Shown here: positions 9,391-17,990 of the stretch, piece by piece
Numbering within the stretch: position 1 is the stretch's first letter
Layout of the letters: each line of letters starts with the position of its first letter
Source of the DNA: JAVBJN01 sp031546985
GTDB taxonomy: Bacteria; Bacteroidota; Bacteroidia; Chitinophagales; Chitinophagaceae
Assembly (NCBI GenBank): GCA_031546985.1
Contig: JAVBJN010000057.1
Coordinates: forward strand, 60,319 to 124,318
Direction of reading: 5' to 3'
Length of the DNA stretch: 64,000 bases
Program-made: the position numbers and the translations under genes
Notes under the pieces: model-generated
What the model saw: only the letters and a program-made list of their open reading frames with translations
Database searches by the model: none
What the model was told of the DNA's origin: nothing

Positions 9391-9577
9391 AGCTTTATGT
9401 TTTTAAATGGGTTATTGAGTGCAAAAATATAATTTTTGGGGAATTACAAGCAGCAAGCCTGTTTTTTTTAAGTCAGCACACCTTCCTATTACATGTAAAG
9501 GTTTGACTACGTAAGGACTGAGGCCCAAATAAATTTATTGCATTAAAGTATTGTTAAGCGATTACAGGTGCAATTAG

Positions 9578-9585
9578 TAACTTTG
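9578..9585 (+). promoter_or_regulatory. Putative -7 element of the GH3-like gene (TAACTTTG)
   Basis: TAnnTTTG match 29 bases before the ATG at 9615. A TTG lies at 9551-9553, slightly farther upstream than the usual -33 spacing. The remainder of the acpP/GH3 intergenic region (9391-9614) shows no gene. Confidence 0.5.
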
Positions 9586-9614
9586 CGATTCAATTTTAAA
9601 CCTCCTCTTGTGAT

Positions 9615-11147
9615 ATGGCATTGTTGGGAAATTTAGTATCTCGTTCGCTGCGCATCAGAAAACAGTTTACCATCCAGACAGGTACACCTCGTACCTACCA
9701 GGTAAACACATTGTTGCGTTTGCTTTCCAAAGCCCAGTACACTCAGTTCGGACGGCATTATAACTTTGAGCAGATCCTGAAACAACCCAATATTGTAGAT
9801 GCCTACAAAAAACAGGTACCCACTTTTAACTACAATGAGATGTGGGAAGCCTGGTGGCACAGGCTGCAGGAGGGCCAGATTGACGTTAGCTGGCCCGGTA
9901 AGGTTAAATACTTCGCATTGAGCTCCGGCACCTCAGAATCGGCCAGTAAGCACATTCCTGTAACCCAGGACATGCTTAAATCGATTAAAAAGTGGGGAAT
10001 GAAGCAGTTGTACTCAATGGCCAACTTCAATATTCCGCCTAAATCGTTCGAAAAAGGTATTCTCATGCTGGGTGGTACCACCAGCCTGTACGAAAAAGAC
10101 GACTATTACGAGGGCGACATGAGCGGCATCAGCGCCAAAACCATGCCCCGCTGGCTGTCTTACTTCTTTTACAAGCCCGGTATCAGCATTTCTAAAAAAA
10201 CCAACTGGCAGCAACGCATCAAACTGATTGTGCGCATGGCTCCCCAGTGGGATGTGGGCACCGTATGCGGTGTGCCGGCCTGGGTGCAAATCGTATTTGA
10301 AGAAATCATCAAGTACCACAAGGTTAAGAACATTCACGAAATCTGGCCCAACCTGGCCGTATATATCCACGGTGGCGTTTCTTTTGAGCCCTACCGCGAA
10401 AATTTCCAGAAATTACTGGGCAAGCCCATCACTTTTATCGAAACCTATATGGCTTCGGAAGGTTCGTTTGGCTTTACCGCCCGGCCCGGTGCGGGCATCA
10501 AACTGGTGCTCAACGCTGGCGTTTTCTACGAATTTGTGCCTTTTAACAGCGAAAACTTTGACGATAACGGCAATCTGAAACCCGGCGCTACCACCTACAT
10601 GATACACGAAGTGGTAGAAGACCGCGATTATGCCGTGCTGCTGAGCACCGCTTCGGGTGCCTGGCGCTACCTGATTGGCGATGTAATCAAGTTTACCAAC
10701 GCCCGCGAAGGCGAAATAGCCATAGTAGGCCGTACCAAGCAATTCCTGAGCCTCTGCGGCGAGCACATGTCTGTAGACAACATGAACAAAGCGATCGATA
10801 ATGTGCAGCGCAAACTGGGCATTACCATCCGCGAGTTTACCGTAGCTGGTTTCAAATACGAAAACCTGTTTGCCCACCGCTGGTATATTGGCTGCGACGA
10901 TTTGAATGTAAACAAGCAGGAAGTACTCAAAATTATTGACGAAACCCTTTGTGAGCAGAACGATGACTATGCGGTAGAACGTACCAGCGCGCTCAAAGAA
11001 GTGTTCCTGGAAGTGTTGCCCAACGATTTCTTCTACGAATACCTCCGTTTAAAAGGGAAAGAAGGCGCCATGAACAAGTTTCCACGTGTGCTCAAGGGCG
11101 ATACTCAGAAGGATTGGGAACAATTTCTGGCTTCCAAACACCTTTAA
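9615..11147 (+). CDS. GH3 auxin-responsive promoter family protein (acyl-amido synthetase-like)
   Basis: The 510-residue product belongs to the GH3 branch of ANL adenylating enzymes. Visible signatures include the phosphate-binding FALSSGTSESASKHIPVT at about residues 102-119, the IETYMASEGSFGF motif near 276, YRLIGD-like WRYLIGDVIKFT near 354, and GRTKQFLSLCGEHMS near 375. Plant GH3 enzymes join amino acids to acyl acids; the bacterial substrate is unknown. It stands alone between the acp operon and a terminator at 11166. Confidence 0.85.
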   Translation: MALLGNLVSRSLRIRKQFTIQTGTPRTYQVNTLLRLLSKAQYTQFGRHYNFEQILKQPNIVDAYKKQVPTFNYNEMWEAWWHRLQEGQIDVSWPGKVKYFALSSGTSESASKHIPVTQDMLKSIKKWGMKQLYSMANFNIPPKSFEKGILMLGGTTSLYEKDDYYEGDMSGISAKTMPRWLSYFFYKPGISISKKTNWQQRIKLIVRMAPQWDVGTVCGVPAWVQIVFEEIIKYHKVKNIHEIWPNLAVYIHGGVSFEPYRENFQKLLGKPITFIETYMASEGSFGFTARPGAGIKLVLNAGVFYEFVPFNSENFDDNGNLKPGATTYMIHEVVEDRDYAVLLSTASGAWRYLIGDVIKFTNAREGEIAIVGRTKQFLSLCGEHMSVDNMNKAIDNVQRKLGITIREFTVAGFKYENLFAHRWYIGCDDLNVNKQEVLKIIDETLCEQNDDYAVERTSALKEVFLEVLPNDFFYEYLRLKGKEGAMNKFPRVLKGDTQKDWEQFLASKHL

Positions 11148-11165
11148 CAAGTTGTAAAATCTGTA

Positions 11166-11203
11166 AAAGACGACTTTGCTCATGGGCTAAGTCGTCTTTT
11201 TTT
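11166..11203 (+). terminator. Rho-independent terminator of the GH3-like gene
   Basis: Stem AAAGACGACTT / AAGTCGTCTTT with a loop of about 12 nt followed by a run of T, starting 18 bases after the stop codon. Confidence 0.85.
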
Positions 11204-11296
11204 ATTTATTTTACCGCTCGTAGATCATAACAGGGTTACAAACAACCTTGCTTGTACTTTTATCATCTTCAACCAATCTATCCAAATTAACTTTAT

Positions 11297-11929
11297 ATGT
11301 ATCCCGGCGTTGTTGAAGGACTGGCATTAGGCGTATTTCTGGCATTATCGGTGGGACCGGTAATCTTTGCTATTATCCGGTACAGCATTAACCAGGGTTA
11401 CCGTGCAGGCTTTTCCTTTGTGCTGGGTGTATCTTTCAGCGACCTTTTGTATGTAGTATTGGTAAATGTAGCGTCTGGCATGCTCGACAGCCTGCGCAAC
11501 CATCAAACCCTTATCGGGTACATAGGTTCTGCATTATTAATATATATGGGGGCAGTGGGTTTGTTTAAAAAGATCAAAATTCGCCGGGGCTCGCAAAAAG
11601 TGCTTACCGTATCGTCTAAAGACCATGCTAAAATATGGCTCAGCGGCTTTTTGATGAATACCCTTAACCCGGGTGTAATTATCTTTTGGCTGGGGGTGGG
11701 CGCCGCCTCTACAGGTTATGTAACTGAGCACCGCATGGTTATGTACCTTACCTGCCTGCTGTTTACCCTCTCTGCCGATGTGCTGAAGGTGTTTCTGGCG
11801 CATAAAATACGGGAGAAACTTACCCTGCGCAATACCATTTACCTCAACCGCCTATCCGGCTTGTTTATCTTGATCGGTGGGCTGGTACTGCTGGTTAAAG
11901 TAGCTTTTAACCTGAGCCTGGGGCACTAA
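11297..11929 (+). CDS. LysE-family translocator
   Basis: A 210-residue inner-membrane exporter of the LysE/RhtB superfamily, which expels amino acids or related metabolites. It has about six hydrophobic segments; the N-terminal GLALGVFLALSVGPVIFAII carries the family's GPxxF-type motif, and NTLNPGVIIFWLGVG in the middle matches the conserved second half. Substrate unknown. It is an isolated plus-strand gene converging on korB. Confidence 0.85.
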   Translation: MYPGVVEGLALGVFLALSVGPVIFAIIRYSINQGYRAGFSFVLGVSFSDLLYVVLVNVASGMLDSLRNHQTLIGYIGSALLIYMGAVGLFKKIKIRRGSQKVLTVSSKDHAKIWLSGFLMNTLNPGVIIFWLGVGAASTGYVTEHRMVMYLTCLLFTLSADVLKVFLAHKIREKLTLRNTIYLNRLSGLFILIGGLVLLVKVAFNLSLGH

Positions 11930-12047
11930 TCCCAACGCGATCACAGATCCCGGATCGCTGATTTCGGAATTGAGAAGGAAAATACCTGTTGACGGGTTCT
12001 AACCAGGCCTGCCAGGCGCGCAGTTCCTTTCAGGTCATAACGGATTA

Positions 12048-13079
12048 TTATTCTATCGTCCAGGTTTCTTTACCTCTTAGCAGTTTATCGAGGTCGCCTT
12101 CGCCCCGCAAGGCAATAGCTTCGTCTATCTGCATTTGCATTACCTCTTCGTAACAGGCCCTTTCGCTGGCAAAAAACACCCCAAACGGACGCGGAAAATG
12201 CTCCTCCGCTGCCGGATCATCAAACATGCGCACCAGTATCTGCGCTTTGTATAAATCGGTTTCATCGTGTATCCACAAGTCATCGGTGCTTTGGCCTTCA
12301 CTTAGGTTTACCAACACCGGCTTATAGCCATCGAGTCTTATGCCTTTATCTTTATTGGTACCAAAAACCAGAGGCTGCCCCTGCTCCATGAACAATGATT
12401 CTTCCATTTTGGTTCCTTTTTCGGTAAAAATCTCAAAAGCGCCATCGTTAAAAATGTTGCAGTTCTGGTATATTTCGAGAAAAGAGCTGCCTTTGTGCCC
12501 ATAGCTGCGCAAAAGCATGGCTTGCAAGTGCTTGGGGTCGCGGTCCATACTGCGGGCTATAAACGAGGCATCTGCCCCCATGGCCAGCGCCAGCGGATTA
12601 AACGGATGATCGATGCTGCCAAATGGCGTAGACTTGGTTACCTTATGCTCTTCTGACGTAGGAGAGTACTGCCCTTTGGTTAACCCATAAATCTGGTTGT
12701 TAAACAGCAATATGTTTACATCAAAATTGCGGCGCAGCAGGTGAATAAAATGGTTGCCGCCTATGCTCAGCGAGTCGCCATCGCCGGTTATGATCCACAC
12801 ACTCAGATCGGGGCGCGAAGCCTTTAACCCCGAAGCAATGGCCGTAGCACGCCCGTGAATGGAGTGCATGCCAAATGTGTTCATGTAATAAGGGAAACGG
12901 CTGGAGCAGCCAATGCCAGAGATAAATACAATATTCTCTTTAGGAATGCCCAATGCAGGCATTACCTTTTGCACCTGGGCCAGAATAGAGTAGTCGCCAC
13001 AGCCGGGGCACCAGCGTACTTCCTGGTCGGTGGCAAAATCCTTAGCAGTTAAATCGGGTTGCACAGTTCCTGTATCCAT
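12048..13079 (-). CDS. korB: 2-oxoacid:ferredoxin oxidoreductase, beta subunit
   Basis: The thiamine diphosphate-binding subunit of a KorAB-type enzyme that converts 2-oxoglutarate (or another 2-oxoacid) plus CoA to acyl-CoA, CO2 and reduced ferredoxin. The 343-residue protein shows WCPGCGDYSI (first cysteines of the 4Fe-4S site), GIGCSSRFP (a further cluster Cys), and the ThDP/Mg motif GDGDSLSIGG with LLFNNQIYGLTKGQ. The start is placed at MDTGTV, three codons inside the open frame. The alpha subunit normally lies directly upstream, but here the upstream neighbour is tRNA-Lys, so korA must be elsewhere. Confidence 0.9.
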   Translation of the reverse strand: MDTGTVQPDLTAKDFATDQEVRWCPGCGDYSILAQVQKVMPALGIPKENIVFISGIGCSSRFPYYMNTFGMHSIHGRATAIASGLKASRPDLSVWIITGDGDSLSIGGNHFIHLLRRNFDVNILLFNNQIYGLTKGQYSPTSEEHKVTKSTPFGSIDHPFNPLALAMGADASFIARSMDRDPKHLQAMLLRSYGHKGSSFLEIYQNCNIFNDGAFEIFTEKGTKMEESLFMEQGQPLVFGTNKDKGIRLDGYKPVLVNLSEGQSTDDLWIHDETDLYKAQILVRMFDDPAAEEHFPRPFGVFFASERACYEEVMQMQIDEAIALRGEGDLDKLLRGKETWTIE

Positions 13080-13203
13080 ATATAACAATTTAGGCCTATT
13101 CCAAAGTTAATGATTTCGCCGCCCCGAAGTTTACAGGGTTTTGTTAATAACGTTTCCTTTTATTCGATAAATACCTTATTTTAGGTTACTCAAACATTAT
13201 GCT

Positions 13204-13276
13204 GACTCCGTAGCTCAGTTGGTAGAGCAACAGACTCTTAATCTGTGGGCCCAGAGTTCGAGCCTCTGCGGGGTCA
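13204..13276 (+). tRNA. tRNA-Lys (anticodon CTT)
   Basis: A 73-nt cloverleaf: acceptor GACTCCG pairs with CGGGGTC (one G-T pair), D arm GCTC/GAGC, anticodon stem ACAGA/TCTGT around the loop CTCTTAA (anticodon CTT), T arm CAGAG-TTCGAGC-CTCTG, discriminator A. CCA is not encoded in full. Confidence 0.97.
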
Positions 13277-13280
13277 CCCA

Positions 13281-13321
13281 AAAAGAGACACTCATCTTTA
13301 ACAGATGGTGTCTCTTTTTTC
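13281..13321 (+). terminator. Terminator downstream of tRNA-Lys
   Basis: Long interrupted stem AAAAGAGACAC / GTGTCTCTTTT with an inner CATCT/AGATG stem, followed by T residues. Confidence 0.85.
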
Positions 13322-13348
13322 ATTTACAATAAAGTCTTTACACACCTC

Positions 13349-13693
13349 TCAATACAATGCAGCGGTAGCCCCATATGCCTCTTTTGCTGCCTTTTCTGCT
13401 TTCGATACTTCCTCACGGTAATTGGTATACCTGTTTTCCTTAGGTTCTGTTACAACAATGTGTTCAAATACAAATGCCTGCTCACCATTTTCATTCCAGT
13501 CTTTTTGCACTTCCACATTGGAGAACTGCCCCAGTTTTAACAAGAACTTGATTTTATTAACCAGCGCTTCCAGATTTATAGCTCCCTGTATATAAACCCT
13601 TCCGTTAATTGTGTTCTTTACGGCAAGAACGCCCATCGTGTTTTTATGTTCCTTAGCTTCTTGTTTAAGACGCTGTTTAAGTGAATTTTCCAT
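13349..13693 (-). CDS. GIY-YIG nuclease-like small protein
   Basis: A 114-residue protein whose centre (MGVLAVKNTINGRVYIQGAI, then LLKLGQFSNVEVQKDWNENG) aligns by eye with the compact stand-alone GIY-YIG-like proteins, in which a GVYxIKNxxNGKxYVG pattern opens the domain. The canonical tyrosines are replaced here (GVLAV... VYIQG), so nuclease activity is doubtful. The start is placed at MENSLKQ (13693), 22 bases after the MarR stop; an upstream in-frame Met would overlap marR. Probably co-transcribed with the MarR regulator. Confidence 0.6.
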   Translation of the reverse strand: MENSLKQRLKQEAKEHKNTMGVLAVKNTINGRVYIQGAINLEALVNKIKFLLKLGQFSNVEVQKDWNENGEQAFVFEHIVVTEPKENRYTNYREEVSKAEKAAKEAYGATAALY

Positions 13694-13715
13694 CGTAATT
13701 GTTTTTCGCCAATAG

Positions 13716-14141
13716 CTATTTAATATTGCCGCCGAGTTCGTGCAGCAGCTCACTTACTGCCCTAAGCGATTTGTTCTTTTTAAACGACAGTATTTCCTTA
13801 GCCGCATACTCGGCAGTTACCCGGGCTTCTTCAAACACCCGCTCACCCGTGGGGGTAATTACCACATAGCTAACCCTGGCATCCCGTTCATTGGCTTCTC
13901 TTGTAACCAACCCGATCTTTTCCAATGGGCTCAGCAAGCGTGTTACGCCCGATGCCGTTAACCCGATTTTCTCTGCCAGGTCTATTCTACGCATTCTATG
14001 TTCAGGCGCATCAGTGAGCAGGTACAAGATCACCAGGTCGCTAAATCCTAACCCATGCACACTCAGGGAGTCGAATTTGCGGGCTACTACAGATTGTACT
14101 TTGGCCATATTCATCAGCAGCAATAAATCGTCGCTTATCAT
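13716..14141 (-). CDS. MarR-family transcriptional regulator
   Basis: A 141-residue winged-helix repressor: DLAEKIGLTASGVTRLLSPLEKIGLV is the recognition helix region, followed by the wing NERDARVSYVVITPTGERVF. MarR proteins bind dyads as dimers and respond to small ligands or oxidants. The dyad at 14152-14163, 10 bases before its start codon, is a likely autoregulatory site. It leads a two-gene unit with the GIY-YIG-like protein. Confidence 0.88.
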   Translation of the reverse strand: MISDDLLLLMNMAKVQSVVARKFDSLSVHGLGFSDLVILYLLTDAPEHRMRRIDLAEKIGLTASGVTRLLSPLEKIGLVTREANERDARVSYVVITPTGERVFEEARVTAEYAAKEILSFKKNKSLRAVSELLHELGGNIK

Positions 14142-14151
14142 TGATATATAT

Positions 14152-14163
14152 TTGAGTAGTCAA
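14152..14163. promoter_or_regulatory. Putative MarR operator
   Basis: TTGAGTAGTCAA: TTGA/TCAA arms around a 4-nt centre, 10 bases upstream of the marR start codon, where MarR-family autorepression sites commonly lie. Confidence 0.45.
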
Positions 14164-14290
14164 GTAATATAATGAGACAAATGTATGCTTTTTCCACATC
14201 GCTTTGCACATGATTTTGAAAAGCAGAAATCTCACGCTTCATTTTTGCTACGCCTTATCGACATCCAATCCTGTTATTCCCAAAAGCAAA

Positions 14291-14309
14291 CGCCCGGCAT
14301 TGCCGGGCG
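14291..14309 (-). terminator. Terminator hairpin downstream of the SRPBCC gene
   Basis: Perfect stem CGCCCGGCA / TGCCGGGCG with almost no loop, between the marR promoter region and the 3' end of the minus-strand SRPBCC gene, in a position to end that transcript. The U-tract is short. Confidence 0.6.
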
Positions 14310-14336
14310 CTTCTTTACTATTTATAAGCGTTGCTG

Positions 14337-14798
14337 CTATTGATTCTCCTTCTTCATAAAATCAAAAGCACCTTTGCGCAGGTTAATCCCGTATTCCAGG
14401 TAAGCTTTCATACAGGCCAGGAAATTGGCCCAACCTTCGGTATTGCCTTTCAGCCATTTAATACCAGCTTCGTCGTTGTTCATTTTACCTTCGGTAACTT
14501 TTACCAAAGTAGCATTACCGGCTTTTTCGGTAAGTACAATATCTACCCGGGTTTGGTGGCCAGGTGCGCCTTCCCATTCATATGAAACCGATTGGTTGGA
14601 TTTCACTTCCAATACTTTTATTGGCGCCCACTCGGGAAACTCCGGAAACCGCCATTGTATTACACTTCCGGCATCCATCCTGCCCGAAGCTTCGGCAATA
14701 AAGTAATTCGACATTTTTGCAGGATCAATAATGGCTTCAAAAACCTCCTGGCTGGATTTAGAAATCTGTATAGCGGTGTTGATCTGTAACTGTTCCAT
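14337..14798 (-). CDS. SRPBCC / AHSA1-family protein
   Basis: A 153-residue START-like fold protein: INTAIQISKSSQEVFEAIIDPAKMSNYF, then IQWRFPEFPEWAPIKVLEV and VSYEWEGAPGHQTRVDIVLT are typical Aha1-like domain segments that form a hydrophobic ligand cavity. Members have diverse and often unknown roles. It is followed by a terminator and diverges from the VOC gene. Confidence 0.8.
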   Translation of the reverse strand: MEQLQINTAIQISKSSQEVFEAIIDPAKMSNYFIAEASGRMDAGSVIQWRFPEFPEWAPIKVLEVKSNQSVSYEWEGAPGHQTRVDIVLTEKAGNATLVKVTEGKMNNDEAGIKWLKGNTEGWANFLACMKAYLEYGINLRKGAFDFMKKENQ

Positions 14799-14927
14799 TG
14801 ATAAGGTGTTATGCGGTTTAAAATTGATAATCCTTTGAAATTTATCAGGAAAACGAAGATATTAATAAAGTCTTATCGAACCCTCAAATTGTCGCTTTCG
14901 GCCCTCCTGTATTCCGATTGCAAAAGC

Positions 14928-14935
14928 TAAGTTTG
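14928..14935 (+). promoter_or_regulatory. Putative -7 element of the VOC gene (TAAGTTTG)
   Basis: TAnnTTTG match 44 bases before the start codon at 14980. No well-spaced -33 element was seen. Confidence 0.4.
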
Positions 14936-14979
14936 TACTACCAAAACAAACACCTCTTGTAACCCCAAAACAAATCAAT

Positions 14980-15453
14980 ATGCAAAAGATTGTTCCATTC
15001 CTGTGGTTTGACGGGAAAGCAGAAGAAGCCATGAACTTTTATACTTCTGTTTTTAAAAACGCAACCGTTAAAGACGTAAACCGCTACGGTAAGAGCGGAC
15101 CCATGCCCGAAGGCACTGTTATGTCGGCTACCTTTAACCTCGAAGGACAGGAGTTTTACGCCCTCAACGGAGGACCGATGTTTTCCTTTACGCCTGCTAT
15201 TTCTTTCTTTGTAAACTGCGAAACGCAGGAAGAAGTAGATGAACTGTGGCAAAAGCTGACTGCCGACGGTGGCTCTGAAGAAAGATGCGGCTGGCTGAAA
15301 GACAAGTATGGCCTTTCGTGGCAGATTATTCCGACTACGCTGGGCAGATTACTGAACGATAAAGATCCTAAGAAGGCGCAGCAGGTTATGCAGGCTATGA
15401 TGCAAATGAATAAAATAGACATAAAGAAGCTAGAAGAGGCTTATCAGTCATAG
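14980..15453 (+). CDS. VOC-family protein (PhnB-like glyoxalase fold)
   Basis: A 157-residue vicinal-oxygen-chelate protein of the type often annotated PhnB or 3-demethylubiquinone methyltransferase-like. Signatures: [68 protein letters not shown] and [16 protein letters not shown]. The family has no proven single activity. Despite the PhnB-like label, nothing ties it to the phosphonate genes that follow on the other strand. Confidence 0.85.
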   Translation: MQKIVPFLWFDGKAEEAMNFYTSVFKNATVKDVNRYGKSGPMPEGTVMSATFNLEGQEFYALNGGPMFSFTPAISFFVNCETQEEVDELWQKLTADGGSEERCGWLKDKYGLSWQIIPTTLGRLLNDKDPKKAQQVMQAMMQMNKIDIKKLEEAYQS

Positions 15454-15554
15454 GTCACATTACTACTGTGACTTCGGCTTTAACACGCTGATATCGTAAC
15501 GAACACAACAATACACTTAGCCTTCCATTGCCTCAGACAGAGGCATTAACCAGG

Positions 15555-15596
15555 GTAAACACCAAACGCAGCCAGATGGCTGCGTTTGGTGTTTAC
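15555..15596. terminator. Bidirectional hairpin between convergent genes
   Basis: A perfect 19-bp stem (GTAAACACCAAACGCAGCC with its complement) and a 4-nt loop AGAT, between the converging VOC and MFS genes. There is no U-run on either side, but the position fits a shared terminator. Confidence 0.75.
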
Positions 15597-15613
15597 ATTA
15601 GACTAAATGATTC

Positions 15614-16873
15614 TTACTGTACGATTATACTCAAAGGTTCTCTTAACCTGCGTTTTCTCATAAAAGATACTACAATGGCGCAAATCATGCAAAGGATGGC
15701 AATAACAATAAACACAGAACCCGTGTTGCCGGTAACGTCAATGATCTTGCCCAGCAATGGCTCGCCCAGTGCGGCAAAAAGATAGGCCGACATATTCATA
15801 ATACCTGTTCCGGTACCTACATATTTCTCGCCCAACAAATCGGGACATAAAGCCCAGAAGTTGGCCTGTGGCCCGTAAACAAAAAATCCGGCTAGTAGCA
15901 TCAACACTGCACCCATCCAGAAATTGCCAATCGGCAAAAAGTAAATACAAAGAGAAATCAGGGAACATACAAGCATACCAATGCGGATTGGTGCAACACG
16001 GTTGCCCTTAAACAGCGTATCGGATATTTGCCCAAAGGTGAGGCCGCCGAGGGCCATACCTACCGGCATCAGCACCGTCATCCATAAATAATGCGGGTTG
16101 CTTTTCCAGTCTTTGCCCATGTAGTGGATAGGTACCCAAAAAATAAAACCATACCGCGCCATGCTCTCAAACCCCATGGCCAGGCAAGCGGTCATAAAAA
16201 CAGGATTGGAAAACACCGTTTTAAATCGCTCACGCCAGTCTGTTTTCTCCAGACTGTCCGTATCTTCTGACAAGTTTTGGAATCCCTTATCGGAAGGTTT
16301 GCTCCGGGCCACCAGAAAAAAAATGGTAATACCCACCAGGAGCAACAGTACAGGCAACCGGAACAACCAGCGCCATTCCAGCCCTTGTTGCAGCAGTATG
16401 ATGGAAAGCAAAAAAGTAATGACAGATGAACTGCCTGCCGCCATTGTATAAAAGCCATATGCCTTACCTTTCTCTTCGCGGCCCCACCAATTGGAGATAA
16501 GCCGGCTACCCGGCGCCCAGGCCATAGACTGGAAAAAACCGTTCAAAGCCCACAGCAAAAGGATAAGATAATAATCGTTGGCAAAACTGATAAGCATATT
16601 GCATACTACGGATAATGCGCCGCCTAATGGCACCATGATGCGTGGGCTAAAATGATCGGCCAGGTTACCATTCACCAATTGGCCAAGGGCATAACCAATC
16701 AGCATGGCAAAACTGATCCAGCCCACCATGCTATAGGTAACGCCAAGCTCCGCAGCCAGCGACTGGGCCGCCCAACCGAAATTGTGCCGCCCGGTGTAAA
16801 AGAACATATAACAAAGCATGACCACCAGCAGCATTTTCCATTGTGCCCGCCTGAACGTATCCTGTTTTTTCAT
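15614..16873 (-). CDS. MFS transporter, organophosphate:phosphate antiporter type
   Basis: A 419-residue, 12-helix inner-membrane carrier. Two features point to the GlpT/UhpT (OPA) branch: an Arg in helix 1 (YTGRHNFG, Arg29) and an Arg in helix 7 (MARYGFIFWVP, Arg240, cf. LLRYGVLDWSP in GlpT). These two arginines bind the phosphate moiety in GlpT. It is the last gene of a three-gene unit with a zinc alcohol dehydrogenase and a phosphonatase-like hydrolase, which makes an organophosphonate or organophosphate the likely substrate. Specificity is inferred. Confidence 0.82.
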   Translation of the reverse strand: MKKQDTFRRAQWKMLLVVMLCYMFFYTGRHNFGWAAQSLAAELGVTYSMVGWISFAMLIGYALGQLVNGNLADHFSPRIMVPLGGALSVVCNMLISFANDYYLILLLWALNGFFQSMAWAPGSRLISNWWGREEKGKAYGFYTMAAGSSSVITFLLSIILLQQGLEWRWLFRLPVLLLLVGITIFFLVARSKPSDKGFQNLSEDTDSLEKTDWRERFKTVFSNPVFMTACLAMGFESMARYGFIFWVPIHYMGKDWKSNPHYLWMTVLMPVGMALGGLTFGQISDTLFKGNRVAPIRIGMLVCSLISLCIYFLPIGNFWMGAVLMLLAGFFVYGPQANFWALCPDLLGEKYVGTGTGIMNMSAYLFAALGEPLLGKIIDVTGNTGSVFIVIAILCMICAIVVSFMRKRRLREPLSIIVQ

Positions 16874-16883
16874 AACGCTGTAA

Positions 16884-17960
16884 TTAGCTGTTAATGCTTA
16901 CGCCTACCCGAAGCGGTTTGTGTTGCAATGCATATTCAAATGCAAGGACTGTCTCTGACAGTGGAAATTCTTTTTCTATAGTGCGCGCAAAAGGATATTT
17001 ATTGCAATTGGCCGACATAAAATCTACTGCATAGCGAAAATCAATGTAGTTGTAATTGTGTAGCCCTTTAATGGTAAGCATTTTACGCACCATCATCTCT
17101 GCATCTACCGCTATAGGTCTGGTGGCAAACACCGATCCTACCCATACTGCCACACCACCAGTATCTAACGCGCGCAAGCCAAACTCAATGGCATCCGGCG
17201 CACCGCTCATATCCAGGGTTATATCCTGGCTCTTTATTAAAGCGTTTTTTTCCTGTGCATTCATCTCCGGTAAATGGATGGCATGTTGTGCGCCAAATGC
17301 CTGGGCTAATGCCAATCGTTTGGGATCGATATCTGCTGCTGTAACTTCTGCCGCACCAGCTTCTAAACACATAGCCACTGCTGTAATGCCCAATAGTCCC
17401 ATTCCTGTAACGAGTACCCTGCGCCCTTCTACTGGGCCAGCCAATCGCAAGGCACCGGCCACTGTAGCAATAGCACAATTGATGGTAGCAGCAACCGGTA
17501 ATGGCATACCCGATGGTACTTTGAGAATGGCAGTGCCTGGCTTGAGTATACAATGCGAGCCAAGCCCACCGTGAAACACTTCTTCGCCAGCAACTTTTGC
17601 ATGCCCGTACTTAAACAGGTTATCTCCTTTCTGCGGCATACCCATGCGGCTGCACCGGCAATCTGCATCGCTGGAAAATACCGACCAGGTAATGCGGTCT
17701 CCCACATTGAGCGGGTTGCCAGCATCGTCCAAACCCGTATGCTCCGCACCGACCTCCATAATTTCGCCTACAATTTCGTGGCCCAGCACGGTAGGGCACT
17801 GCTCTTTGCGCACGCCACTGTATGTGTGCAGATCGCTGCCGCAAATGGTGGTGTACAAATTCTTCACCAGCACTTCGCCAGGCAATAGGGTACGCACCTC
17901 ATGCACCTCTACCGATAATGGTTGGCCGTGTCCATTAAAAGCTACTATCGTTCCTTTCAT
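16884..17960 (-). CDS. Zinc-dependent alcohol dehydrogenase, phosphonate-catabolism associated type
   Basis: A 358-residue medium-chain dehydrogenase. Catalytic-zinc and proton-relay motifs are visible: TTICGSDLHTYSG (Cys ligand about residue 40) and LGHEIVGE. The NAD(P)-binding Rossmann motif is VLVTGMGLLGITAVAMCLEAGA near residue 190. The structural-zinc loop (DADCRCSRMGMPQKGDNL) is reduced. Its closest remembered type is the dehydrogenase repeatedly found beside phosphonatase genes. It begins 30 bases after the phosphonatase-like gene and ends 10 bases before the transporter start, so the three are one operon. Likely oxidises a phosphonate alcohol to an aldehyde; inferred from context. Confidence 0.8.
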   Translation of the reverse strand: MKGTIVAFNGHGQPLSVEVHEVRTLLPGEVLVKNLYTTICGSDLHTYSGVRKEQCPTVLGHEIVGEIMEVGAEHTGLDDAGNPLNVGDRITWSVFSSDADCRCSRMGMPQKGDNLFKYGHAKVAGEEVFHGGLGSHCILKPGTAILKVPSGMPLPVAATINCAIATVAGALRLAGPVEGRRVLVTGMGLLGITAVAMCLEAGAAEVTAADIDPKRLALAQAFGAQHAIHLPEMNAQEKNALIKSQDITLDMSGAPDAIEFGLRALDTGGVAVWVGSVFATRPIAVDAEMMVRKMLTIKGLHNYNYIDFRYAVDFMSANCNKYPFARTIEKEFPLSETVLAFEYALQHKPLRVGVSINS

Positions 17961-17990
17961 CCTGTTTGTTTTTCGGATTTATTGCACTAC

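Noticed and set aside
17540..17552. A further copy of the array box (TTGAGTAT) near 17544
   Set aside because: It lies inside the alcohol dehydrogenase coding sequence without a TAGGTTTG 29 nt away; the same holds for a copy near 26414 in the TonB receptor gene.
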